Source: Pseudomonadota bacterium (GTDB lineage: Bacteria > Pseudomonadota > Gammaproteobacteria > Xanthomonadales > Xanthomonadaceae). From it: DNA of 10,793 nucleotides. Below the pieces are notes generated by a model. The model was not told the origin of the DNA. It ran no database searches and saw only the letters and a program-made list of their open reading frames with translations. Of this stretch, positions 1-6,311 are shown piece by piece (within the stretch, counting starts at the first letter, position 1; every line of letters begins with the position of its first letter). Made by a program: the position numbers and the translations under genes. The stretch spans positions 1 to 10,793 of the forward strand of contig JAEXRB010000242.1 in NCBI GenBank assembly GCA_023438325.1, in the 5' to 3' direction.

Positions 1-865
1 CCGCAAAGCGCACCACCTTGTCCTCGATCGAAGGGCAATAGCGCGGGCCGATGCCTTCGATGGCGCCGGTGAACAGCGGCGAGCGGTCGAGTCCGCCGCG
101 GATGATGTCGTGGGTGCGCTCGGAGGTGTGGGTGATCCAGCAGCTCACCTGCGCTGGTTGATCGGCATGCGAGCCAAGATAGGAGAATACCGGGCGGGGT
201 TCGTCGCCGGGCTGCTCTTGCAGCACCGACCAATCGATGCTGCGGCCGTCGATGCGGGGGGGCGTGCCGGTCTTGAGGCGGTCGGCGCCCAAGGGCAGTT
301 CGCGCAGGCGCATCGCCAGCGGTGTGGCTGGCGCGTCACCGGCGCGGCCGCCGGCGTAATTGGCCTGGCCGATGTGGATTTTCCCGGCAAGGAAGGTGCC
401 GGCGGTGAGCACCACACAAGGGGCGTGAAAACGCAGGCCCATCTGGGTGACGACCCCGGTCACGCGATCGCCTTCCAGCAGCAGGTCTTCGACCGCCTGC
501 TGGAACAGCGTCAGATTGGGCTGATGCTCCACCGCATGGCGGATGGCGGCCTTGTACAGGGCGCGATCGGCCTGGCAGCGGGTGGCGCGTACCGCAGGGC
601 CTTTGGAGGCATTGAGGACGCGCCATTGGATGCCGGCGCGGTCGGCAGCGTGTGCCATGACGCCACCGAGGGCATCGATTTCCTTGACCAGATGGCCCTT
701 GCCGATGCCGCCGATGGCCGGGTTGCAGCTCATCTGGCCGATGGTGTCGATGTTGTGTGACAGCAGCAGCGTGCGTGCGCCGGCGCGTGCCGCCGCCAAC
801 GCGGCCTCGGTGCCGGCATGACCGCCACCGACGACAATCACTTCGAAGGATTCTTGATAACGCAT
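1..865 (-). CDS. mnmG: MnmG (GidA), tRNA uridine-34 5-carboxymethylaminomethyl synthesis enzyme, N-terminal 288 codons, partial
   Basis: FAD-dependent subunit that, with the GTPase MnmE, installs the carboxymethylaminomethyl group at C5 of wobble uridine 34 in certain tRNAs, in the cytoplasm. The frame is open from the ATG at 863-865 to the left edge, so the C-terminal half (the family is about 630 residues) is missing. Visible are the FAD-binding Rossmann motif GGGHAG at residues 13-18, the block SCNPAIGGIGKGHLVKE with Cys47, the segment TAGTFLAGKIHIG, and near the window edge GPRYCPSIEDK with Cys277. Cys47 and Cys277 fall at the same positions as the conserved cysteines of E. coli MnmG. The start is supported by the standard family N-terminus (MRYQESFEVIVVGGG) and a weak AGG about 7 nt upstream. 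No neighbour shares its strand closely: the next minus-strand gene begins about 650 bp away, so it probably has its own promoter in 866-1361. Identification is firm. Confidence 0.97.
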   Translation of the reverse strand, partial: MRYQESFEVIVVGGGHAGTEAALAAARAGARTLLLSHNIDTIGQMSCNPAIGGIGKGHLVKEIDALGGVMAHAADRAGIQWRVLNASKGPAVRATRCQADRALYKAAIRHAVEHQPNLTLFQQAVEDLLLEGDRVTGVVTQMGLRFHAPCVVLTAGTFLAGKIHIGQANYAGGRAGDAPATPLAMRLRELPLGADRLKTGTPPRIDGRSIDWSVLQEQPGDEPRPVFSYLGSHADQPAQVSCWITHTSERTHDIIRGGLDRSPLFTGAIEGIGPRYCPSIEDKVVRFA

Positions 866-890
866 GGCAAAACCTGACATTTCCTGTCGC

Positions 891-911
891 AATTGCCGCA
901 TCGCGGCAGTT
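891..911 (-). promoter_or_regulatory. Small hairpin in the mnmG leader
   Basis: A 9-bp inverted repeat with a 3-nt loop and one G-T wobble (AATTGCCGC / GCGGCAGTT) lies 26 nt upstream of the mnmG start codon. There is no U-tract, so it is not a terminator. It could be an operator half-site pair or a 5'-UTR stem, or it may have no function. I see no clear -10/-35 pair around it. Confidence 0.3.
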
Positions 912-1087
912 GGAACGATTCCTGCAATGCCTGTGCCGCACCCGTGCCGGCAGGCACGCGGAAGGCCGAAGCTCGCTGCATGTATGCGCGACCGGTTTCC
1001 GATGTGCTGACCGGTGTAGGAACAGGGACGGTCAGCGCGGCACGGGGTCGCCGCCGGGATCGTACCCCGATCTCCGGCACATACACC

Positions 1088-1111
1088 GGCTTTTCCTTTC
1101 CCGGAAAAGCC
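1088..1111. repeat. Hairpin A, perfect 9-bp inverted repeat
   Basis: GGCTTTTCC (1088-1096) and GGAAAAGCC (1103-1111) form a perfect 9-bp stem around a 6-nt loop. Neither strand has a U-run after the stem, so on its own it is not a canonical terminator. It abuts hairpin B and shares one base with it. Confidence 0.6.
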
Positions 1112-1164
1112 AGACCCCCGGCTTGCGGCGCGCGTGTAGCGCTGCGACGCAAGGCGGGGGTCTG
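1111..1164. repeat. Hairpin B, 17-bp imperfect inverted repeat
   Basis: The arms 1111-1127 and 1148-1164 (CAGACCCCCG plus CTTGCG against CGCAAG plus CGGGGGTCTG) pair at 16 of 17 positions, with a single G-G mismatch. Inside the loop GCGC at 1128-1131 can pair with GCGC at 1139-1142. This very GC-rich stem should be stable in RNA or as a DNA cruciform. Read on the minus strand it is followed by TCTGGCTTTTCC, a broken U-rich stretch, so it might act as a weak minus-strand terminator. On the plus strand the following sequence is A-rich. Confidence 0.65.
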
Positions 1165-1171
1165 AAATAAG

Positions 1172-1233
1172 TCGGTGCCCGACGGTCTTAATGGAACAGG
1201 GGGAATCCAGGACAGACCATTGCCGGGCACCGA
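1172..1233. repeat. Hairpin C, long inverted repeat with internal loop
   Basis: TCGGTGCCCG (1172-1181) pairs perfectly with CGGGCACCGA (1224-1233). An inner GGTC (1184-1187) pairs with GACC (1215-1218) across a small asymmetric internal loop, leaving an apical loop of 27 nt. The shape is that of a bulged RNA stem rather than a terminator, since neither strand has a U-tract. Confidence 0.6.
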
Positions 1234-1361
1234 ACAGACGGTAATTTCGGCAGTGACTCACAGGACGGGTCGGAAACCGACGTTGCGCGTCACACGACCG
1301 GCATCATGACGCCGACCTGCCGCTCAATGCAAGACGTACCCGGCGCAGGAATGTTCGATAT

Positions 1362-1377
1362 TGTGACTGTATTCACA
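1362..1377. promoter_or_regulatory. Perfect CRP/Clp-type binding palindrome
   Basis: TGTGA-CTGTAT-TCACA matches the CRP consensus TGTGA-N6-TCACA at all ten defined bases. Xanthomonads carry Clp, a CRP homologue that recognises essentially this motif. The site is about 500 bp from the mnmG start and lies beyond the end of the minus-strand lipoprotein gene, so neither annotated gene is an obvious target. I could not find a convincing -10/-35 at the canonical class I or class II spacing on either strand. The site match itself is direct; function is inferred. Confidence 0.6.
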
Positions 1378-1379
1378 TA

Positions 1380-1488
1380 GAACCTTCACCGATGGCCGGA
1401 GCTTGCTCGTCTCCCTGCAGACGCACATCCGTCGACGGCGATGCTGCGCAAGAGAGCAAAGAAAACGGGGCCGTTCGGCCCCGTTTTT
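1380..1488 (+). ncRNA. Candidate small RNA between a Clp-type site and a strong terminator
   Basis: The approximate span is inferred from a perfect CRP/Clp palindrome just upstream and a strong intrinsic terminator at the 3' end. Within it TTGCTC (1403-1408) can pair with GAGCAA (1454-1459), enclosing the small hairpin GTCT/AGAC (1409-1412 / 1419-1422) whose loop is C-rich (CCCTGC), and the 10-bp palindrome CCGTCGACGG (1429-1438). C-rich loops are a known feature of some bacterial regulatory RNAs, including sX13 of Xanthomonas, that pair with Shine-Dalgarno regions. No core promoter is clear and the terminator also serves the opposite-strand gene, so this is only a candidate. Confidence 0.28.
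1462..1488. terminator. Strong bidirectional intrinsic terminator
   Basis: AAAACGGGGCC (1462-1472), a GTTC tetraloop, then GGCCCCGTTTT (1477-1487) with one further T give an 11-bp perfect stem with an A-tract on one side and a T-tract on the other, so it works in both directions. On the minus strand it begins about 26 nt after the stop codon of the lipoprotein gene. On the plus strand it would end any transcript coming from 866-1461. Confidence 0.9.
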
Positions 1489-1513
1489 GTTCTGCTGCCA
1501 TGCGCGAAAACGC

Positions 1514-2839
1514 TCAGCGATTGCGACCCGATCCTACCCGGCGAATTTCCGAAGAATCCCCGCGCTGCGACGAGCTTTCGCCGCGCGATTCGACCTGGCG
1601 TGATTCGTAAGGAACCGGTTGCGGCGCTGATACCGGTGCGCTGCGGACCGGAGCACTGCGCACCACCGGCGCGGGCCGGGATACCGGAGCCGGCGCATAG
1701 CTCGGTGCGGGGCGCGATTGCGGTGCGTTGCCGCGGTCGGGGAAGGACGAGCGTACGGGCGCCACATCGCGTGCCGGAGAGGTTTCGCGGATCACCGGGC
1801 GTGATGGGATACCGCGCTGCACCGGCGCGCTGCGTACCGGCGTGCTGGGCGCATATTCCCGCACCTGTGGCGTGGGTTGCACTCCACGGGTCGGGATGCC
1901 GTGCGTATCGGGCGTGCGCGAACGCGGCGCGGTCCGCGATCCGGGCAAGTCGTAGCCGCGCCGATCCTGCGCCTGACGTTCGCCAGGCGCGTTGGCAGGC
2001 GAGGTGCGGGAAGGCAGCGCACGTTGTCCGGAGAAGCGTTGGACCTCGTTGCGGCTGCGGTCTGAGCCAGTCGAGGGGCCCGATATCGGGTTGCGGGTCG
2101 TGCCCTGATAGCCCGAGCGATTGGGCAGGCTGCGGGTGGGATTTCCGAACACGCCGGTATTGGGCGTGGCACGCGGTGCACCGGTGCCGACGCGACGCAC
2201 GGCGGCATCACGCGGTGAACCGTAATTGCCTGCACGATTGCCGGTGTAGGACGGTGCCCTGTTGCCGCTCTGGATGCGGTTGCCGCCGTTGTCGCCGTAG
2301 TACGAGTGGCGTGCAACCGGGCGCCTGAGGTCGGCCAGCCGCGACGCTTCCACCCGCGCATCGCCGTAGCGAGGTGTCGGATAGTGGTGTTGATAGCTGG
2401 GATAACGGTCATACCACGGGCGCCAGTCGTAGTAGTTGTCCACCCACGAATAGCGATAGGGCGAGTAGGACAGCCAGCCGTGGTTGTGCCAGTGGTTGCC
2501 GTAACTCAGGTTCAGGCCGAAGTAGCTGCGCGGGAACCAGGTGACGCCGTAGTAGTAGCCCGAATACGCATACGGATCGTAATACCAGCGGTTGATCGGC
2601 CAGAACACCGAGTAATAGGCCGGGTAGTCGAAGTAGCGGCTGTCGTAACTGGCGCCGACGTAGTAATCACCGTAGCCCGAGTAGCTGGGCGAGTAGTAGC
2701 TGTCGCCCTGACGCTCGTAGGCTGGCGCTTGTGCGTAGTAGCCGTCGGATGAATAAGGCTCGCGATAGACGACTTCGCGGGTGGTGACGCACCCGCTGAG
2801 TACGACGGCAGCGGTAAGCAAGGTGATCCAGCGCATCAT
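1514..2839 (-). CDS. Secreted lipoprotein with Tyr/Trp-rich N-terminal half and low-complexity Arg/Pro/Ser-rich C-terminal half
   Basis: The 441-residue product starts MMRWITLLTAAVVLSGC: a short signal peptide with lipobox LSGC and lipidated Cys17. Residue +2 is Val, not Asp, which under the Lol rule favours the outer membrane. Residues 18-158 contain about 35 tyrosines and 8 tryptophans in 141 positions, in runs such as YSGYYYGVTWFP. Residues from about 160 to 441 are Arg/Pro/Ser/Gly-rich, probably disordered, with short repeats such as VRSAPVRSAPV. I recognise no catalytic domain; a cell-envelope role is only a guess. The ATG at 2839 was chosen because GGGGGAG lies 6 nt upstream and the lipobox follows directly; the same frame is open further upstream but would run into pepN. 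It sits 121 bp downstream of pepN on the same strand and ends at the terminator at 1462-1488, so it may be transcribed alone or as the last gene after pepN. Confidence 0.85.
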   Translation of the reverse strand: MMRWITLLTAAVVLSGCVTTREVVYREPYSSDGYYAQAPAYERQGDSYYSPSYSGYGDYYVGASYDSRYFDYPAYYSVFWPINRWYYDPYAYSGYYYGVTWFPRSYFGLNLSYGNHWHNHGWLSYSPYRYSWVDNYYDWRPWYDRYPSYQHHYPTPRYGDARVEASRLADLRRPVARHSYYGDNGGNRIQSGNRAPSYTGNRAGNYGSPRDAAVRRVGTGAPRATPNTGVFGNPTRSLPNRSGYQGTTRNPISGPSTGSDRSRNEVQRFSGQRALPSRTSPANAPGERQAQDRRGYDLPGSRTAPRSRTPDTHGIPTRGVQPTPQVREYAPSTPVRSAPVQRGIPSRPVIRETSPARDVAPVRSSFPDRGNAPQSRPAPSYAPAPVSRPAPVVRSAPVRSAPVSAPQPVPYESRQVESRGESSSQRGDSSEIRRVGSGRNR

Positions 2840-2900
2840 GACGTTCTCCCCCTGTTGCAGAGTGAAGCTTGAGTCTCGGGCGCGCGGCGTAAATCCGTGC

Positions 2901-2942
2901 TGAACCCGGCCGAACCTGGCGTGCGGCCATACCGTGGGTTCA
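2901..2942. repeat. Inverted repeat between pepN and the lipoprotein gene
   Basis: TGAACCC (2901-2907) and GGGTTCA (2936-2942) form a 7-bp stem, with GGCC/GGCC able to pair inside. No U-tract follows, so termination after pepN is doubtful. It might be a weak terminator, an operator or a leader stem of the lipoprotein gene, about 60 nt upstream of its Shine-Dalgarno sequence. Confidence 0.3.
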
Positions 2943-2960
2943 GCCTCGGATGCCGGCGAT

Positions 2961-5564
2961 TCAGCCAGTGACAGCGCCACGCAGTCGCGCCAGCATCTCG
3001 CGGCTGTCGCGCGAGGCCAGTTGTGGTTCCAGTGCCGCCAGATGCGCGTCCAGGCGGTTGCGGCGGTTGTCGTCCAAACGTCGCCAGTTTTCCAGCAGGG
3101 AAAGATGGCGTGCCGCGATCTGCGGATTGATGGCATCGAGCCTGGGCAGTTGCCCGAAGAACAGCGCATAACCTGCGCCGTCGGGACGATGGAAAGCCGG
3201 CAAGTTGCCGCGTGCAAATGCACCGAGCACGGCCCGCACGCGATTGGGATTGGTCGGCTGCCAGTAGCGGCCATCGAGCAACGTGGTCACGGTATCGGTC
3301 ACGTCGGCGCGTGGCGCGGTGACCACGAGCGACAGCCATTTGTCGGTGGTCAAGGCATCGTCGCGGTAGCGTTGAGCGAACATGCGCAGCGCGGCGTCGG
3401 CTTGGGGCAGACCGCCGTGCACCAGCGTCGCGAGCGCGGCGAGCCGGTCGGTGAGCGTGTCGGCGGCATAGAACTGGGTGGCGGCGCGATCGCCATCGCG
3501 CTCGATGCGCACAAGGCGTTGCAAGCAAAGATTGCGCAATCGGCGCGCCGCAGCGCTGCGGCCATCCAGCCCCGAGGATGCGGCCTCGGTGAGTGCGTCG
3601 TAGCGTGAGCGCAGGCGATCGGCTTGCAGGTGCGCCAGAGCATTCAGCACCGCTTCGCGACTGCGCCACAGCGCGTCGATATCCAGCAATGGCAGGTCCG
3701 AGGAAAGATCCCAGACATCGGGCAGCATCAGGCATTCGGCGATGAAGGCAGGATCAGCCTGTGCGTCATCGAGCAAATCGGCCTGCGCCGATGCCAATGC
3801 GATGCGTGCCTGGGTCTGTTCGTCGCCGGCAAGCACGGCCAGGCGGGAGAGTTGTTGCATCGCTTCCCAGCGCGTCAACGGATCGGCTTCCACCCGCACC
3901 AGGCGGGCGAGCTGTTGCGGGGTGTAGTCGAAATCCAGCCGCACCGGTGCGGACAACCCTTGCAGGAAGGCCGGCAGCGGTTTTTCCGCGAGGCCGCGCA
4001 GGTGCAGTACATGTTCGTGATCGCGCAGTTCGATCAGACCGGGGCGGAAGGCCGCATCGGTTTGCGGTGGTGTTGCGATGTGATGTCCGGCGCGGTCGTA
4101 GAACGCCAACGCCAGCGGGATGTGCAGCGGCTTCTCGGCATCGGCACCGTGCTGGCGCAGGGTCAGCGTGTAGTTGCCGGTGGTGCTGTCGAAGGCTTCG
4201 TCGGCCTCGATGCGCGGCGTGCCCGGTTGTTCCCACCAGCGCAGGAATTGCGACAGGTCGCGCCCGCTGGCCTGCGCCATCGCGGCGAGCAGGTCTTCCA
4301 CCGTGGCTGCGCCGCCATCGTGTGCGGAGAAGTACGCATCCAGCCCGCGACGGAAGGCTTCCTCGCCGAGCAAGGTGTGCAGCATGCGTACCAGCTCGGC
4401 GCCTTTCTCGTACACCGTGGCGGTATAGAAATTGTTGATTTCCCGATAGCTCGACGGTCGTACCGGATGCGACAGCGGGCCGGCATCTTCGACGTACTGG
4501 CGGCTCTTGAGAAGGCGCACGTCTTCGATGCGCTTGAGCCCGCGCGAGTGCAGGTCGGCGGTGAATTCCTGATCGCGGAACACCGTCAAACCTTCCTTGA
4601 GCGAAAGCTGGAACCAGTCGCGCAGGGTGACGCGATTGCCGGACCAGTTGTGGAAGTATTCGTGTCCGATCACCGACTCGATCGCGATGAAATCATCGTC
4701 CGTGGCGGTGTCGATGTCGGCCAGAATGTAGCGTGCATTGAAGATGTTGAGGCCCTTGTTCTCCATCGCGCCCATGGTGAAATCCTGCGCGGCGACGATG
4801 TTGAACACGGATAGATCGTAAGCGCGGCCAAAGCGTTGCTCATCCCAGACGAAGGCCCGCAAGGTGGCACCGAGCGCATATTGGCAACGTTGCACATCCG
4901 CAGGTTCAGCCCAGATGTTCACCTCCACCTGGCGGCCTTCCATCGTGGTGAAGGGGGCCGATACGCGCTCCAGCACGCCGGCGACCAAGGCGAAAAGATA
5001 GCTGGGCTTGGGGTGCGGATCGTGCCAGCGCGCGTAATGCCGGTTGTCCGGCAAATCGCCGGTGGCGATCAGGTTGCCGTTGGCCAGCAGTACGGGATAG
5101 CGTGATTTGTCAGCGCGCAGGGTGACATCGAACACCGCCGATACGTCTGGCCGATCCACGAAGAAGGTGATGCGACGGAAGCCTTCGGCCTCGCATTGGG
5201 TGAACAGCGCGTCGCGGCTCAGGTAAAGCCCTTCGAGCCGGGTGTTGCGGTGCGGGTGGATACGCACGGTGGTGCGCAGTTCGCATGGCCCGACGATGCC
5301 TTCGATGCCAAGGCCAGTCGCATCGTGCCGGTATTGGTGCGGGGCAAGCGTGCGGCCGTCGAGCGCGATGTCGACCAGCTCCAGATCCTCGCCATCCAGC
5401 CACAGCGCTTGCAGTGGCTGGCCGGGATCTGGCTCCAGTTGCAAGGTCGCATGCACCAGCGTGTCCCGTGCGTCGAGGTCCAGATCCAGACTGACACGAG
5501 AAATGCGCCATGCCGGCGGGCAATAGTCGGCCAGCCGGATTACCGGGTCGGCGGTGGAAGTCAT
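2961..5564 (-). CDS. pepN: PepN, M1 family zinc aminopeptidase N
   Basis: Broad-specificity metallo-aminopeptidase that removes N-terminal residues from peptides in the cytoplasm during protein turnover. The 867-residue product matches the usual length (E. coli PepN is 870). The exopeptidase motif GAMEN is at residues 265-269. The zinc site HEYFH is at 301-305 with the third ligand Glu324 in LSLKEGLTVF, so His301, His305 and Glu324 bind zinc and Glu302 is the general base. NNFYTATVYEKGAELVRML carries the conserved catalytic tyrosine region. The C-terminal helical domain ends normally. The start was set at the ATG at 5564 (MTSTADP) because AAGGA lies 7 nt upstream; an alternative start five codons earlier has no such site. 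There is no signal peptide, as expected for a cytoplasmic enzyme. It is a single gene with its own upstream region, followed at 121 bp by the lipoprotein gene. Confidence 0.97.
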   Translation of the reverse strand: MTSTADPVIRLADYCPPAWRISRVSLDLDLDARDTLVHATLQLEPDPGQPLQALWLDGEDLELVDIALDGRTLAPHQYRHDATGLGIEGIVGPCELRTTVRIHPHRNTRLEGLYLSRDALFTQCEAEGFRRITFFVDRPDVSAVFDVTLRADKSRYPVLLANGNLIATGDLPDNRHYARWHDPHPKPSYLFALVAGVLERVSAPFTTMEGRQVEVNIWAEPADVQRCQYALGATLRAFVWDEQRFGRAYDLSVFNIVAAQDFTMGAMENKGLNIFNARYILADIDTATDDDFIAIESVIGHEYFHNWSGNRVTLRDWFQLSLKEGLTVFRDQEFTADLHSRGLKRIEDVRLLKSRQYVEDAGPLSHPVRPSSYREINNFYTATVYEKGAELVRMLHTLLGEEAFRRGLDAYFSAHDGGAATVEDLLAAMAQASGRDLSQFLRWWEQPGTPRIEADEAFDSTTGNYTLTLRQHGADAEKPLHIPLALAFYDRAGHHIATPPQTDAAFRPGLIELRDHEHVLHLRGLAEKPLPAFLQGLSAPVRLDFDYTPQQLARLVRVEADPLTRWEAMQQLSRLAVLAGDEQTQARIALASAQADLLDDAQADPAFIAECLMLPDVWDLSSDLPLLDIDALWRSREAVLNALAHLQADRLRSRYDALTEAASSGLDGRSAAARRLRNLCLQRLVRIERDGDRAATQFYAADTLTDRLAALATLVHGGLPQADAALRMFAQRYRDDALTTDKWLSLVVTAPRADVTDTVTTLLDGRYWQPTNPNRVRAVLGAFARGNLPAFHRPDGAGYALFFGQLPRLDAINPQIAARHLSLLENWRRLDDNRRNRLDAHLAALEPQLASRDSREMLARLRGAVTG

Positions 5565-5620
5565 TCTGTTTCCTTGCAATGTCCGATGGCCATGCCGATG
5601 TTGGCGTGTCCGGCCTGGAG

Positions 5621-5636
5621 TGTGACAAAAATCACG
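5621..5636. promoter_or_regulatory. CRP/Clp-like binding site upstream of pepN
   Basis: TGTGA-CAAAAA-TCACG matches 9 of 10 defined positions of TGTGA-N6-TCACA, centred about 64 bp upstream of the pepN start codon. The match is clear, but no -10/-35 pair with canonical class I or II spacing is evident. Activation, repression or chance are all possible. Confidence 0.45.
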
Positions 5637-5642
5637 TTCGGG

Positions 5643-5660
5643 ATATTACCCACATGTGGG
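5643..5660 (-). promoter_or_regulatory. TAATAT -10-like hexamer beside a 12-bp palindrome, pepN upstream region
   Basis: On the minus strand TAATAT (5643-5648) resembles a sigma-70 -10 element, although no good -35 is seen at 17 bp. Directly next to it is the perfect 12-bp palindrome CCCACATGTGGG (5649-5660). If this is the pepN promoter, the CRP/Clp-like site at 5621-5636 would lie at or just after the transcription start, a repressing position. Confidence 0.25.
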
Positions 5661-5718
5661 GTGTCGGGGCCAACCGCGCCATGCCGTTCATGGGGTCGGG
5701 CCGGGGAGTTCCTGCCTT

Positions 5719-5748
5719 GCAAAGCCCCGCCGTCCGATGGGGCTTTGC
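5719..5748 (-). terminator. Hairpin terminator of the small secreted-protein gene
   Basis: GCAAAGCCCC (5719-5728) and GGGGCTTTGC (5739-5748) form a perfect 10-bp stem with a 10-nt loop, about 40 nt after the stop codon of the gene at 5789-6151. The U residues lie in the stem rather than in a long tail, so efficiency is uncertain. It separates that gene from pepN. Confidence 0.65.
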
Positions 5749-5788
5749 CGGCTCGGGCAGGCGTTGTCCGGCAAGCCTGCCGCGGGCA

Positions 5789-6151
5789 TTACTCGTCGCT
5801 GTCGGCCTGACAGGCGAGCAGGTCCTTGTCGCGGATGTGCCATTCGGCTTCGTTGGCACACAGTTTGACGCTGTTGAGGACGCAGACATCATCATCCTCG
5901 TCCACCAGGCGCAGGTCGTAGATGTCGCAGGGAACCTTGTTCAGCGTGAACGTCTCGCCGCTGCCCACGACATCGGCACCGAGCTGATCGGGGCCCCATT
6001 CGTTTTCATCCACCGAGGAGATGTAAAGCTCGGTCAGTACCCAGGATGAGTCATTGCGGATGACCAGATCCGAATCCCCGGCGGCACCGAATGCCAGGGT
6101 GGAGAAAAGCAGGGTGAGGCTTGCTGAAACAGCACGAACGAAATAACGCAT
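5789..6151 (-). CDS. Small acidic secreted protein with four cysteines, function unknown
   Basis: The 120-residue product begins MRYFVRAVSASLTLLFSTLAFG, a typical Sec signal peptide with likely cleavage near residues 22-24 and no lipobox, so it should be periplasmic or secreted. The mature part of about 97 residues has roughly 24 Asp/Glu against 6 Lys/Arg. Its four cysteines (in VPCDIY, DDVCVL, KLCAN and LACQ) could form two disulfides. The patterns IRNDSSWVLTELYIS, EWGPDQLG and DLRLVDEDDDVC resemble a widespread family of small exported proteins of unknown function; this is from memory of the pattern, not a search. The Asp-rich loop could bind a metal ion, but I see no strict EF-hand. The start at 6151 is supported by AGGGG 6 nt upstream; the longer open frame to 6430 would bury the signal peptide and overlap the divergent gene. 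It is probably monocistronic. Confidence 0.85.
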   Translation of the reverse strand: MRYFVRAVSASLTLLFSTLAFGAAGDSDLVIRNDSSWVLTELYISSVDENEWGPDQLGADVVGSGETFTLNKVPCDIYDLRLVDEDDDVCVLNSVKLCANEAEWHIRDKDLLACQADSDE

Positions 6152-6311
6152 GGAAACCCCTGTAGGCAAAAAAATGAAGCCGGTACGGTATTGCCCGGCG
6201 CATGAATTATCGTCTGGAGAGGTTTGCAGCGACCAGCCCCGATGGCGGGTGATGCAAGCGGCTATGCTTCGCAGCCTTGCCCTGATCAAGAGCCCGGTCG
6301 TGTCCAACGCC
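6152..6311. promoter_or_regulatory. Divergent promoter region
   Basis: This 160-bp spacer separates the leftward secreted-protein gene from the rightward dehydratase gene and must hold both promoters unless they lie inside genes. I could not assign convincing -35/-10 pairs. A poly-T tract on the minus strand (TTTTTTT around 6167-6173) lies just upstream of the Shine-Dalgarno sequence of the leftward gene. Confidence 0.4.

Larger units (their letters stand above)
866..1513. other. Gene-poor intergenic region, about 650 bp, rich in secondary structure
   Basis: No convincing protein gene is visible on either strand. The longest frame (838-1230, minus, 130 codons) overlaps the start of mnmG in another frame, has no recognisable domain and no good ribosome site, and runs through the hairpins. 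The region holds the mnmG leader, three consecutive hairpins (1088-1233), a small GTCGG-AAA-CCGAC hairpin near 1269-1281, a perfect CRP/Clp-type palindrome (1362-1377) and a bidirectional terminator (1462-1488). No tRNA, RNase P, tmRNA, 6S or SRP RNA signature was recognised. Its length and structure suggest that it encodes an RNA or a long structured leader, but this is inference. Confidence 0.6.

Noticed and set aside
838..1230. 130-codon minus-strand open frame upstream of mnmG
   Set aside because: It overlaps the mnmG start in a different frame, runs through the hairpins, and has no domain, no ribosome site and a composition typical of non-coding GC-rich DNA.
1088..1233. Insertion-sequence or MITE remnant
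   Set aside because: No transposase fragment, no target-site duplication and no outer terminal inverted repeat could be identified; a genome-wide copy search would be needed to revive the idea.
866..1500. tRNA, 6S, SRP, RNase P or tmRNA gene, or a known riboswitch
   Set aside because: I looked for T-loop-like GTTCGA patterns and family core motifs and found none that fit.
2840..3274. N-terminal extension of the lipoprotein reading frame to 586 residues
   Set aside because: It would overlap the end of pepN and place 145 residues ahead of an obvious lipoprotein signal peptide that has its own strong ribosome site.
3624..4814. Long plus-strand open frame (396 codons)
   Set aside because: It lies wholly antisense to pepN, which carries all active-site motifs; such frames are expected from high-GC codon bias.
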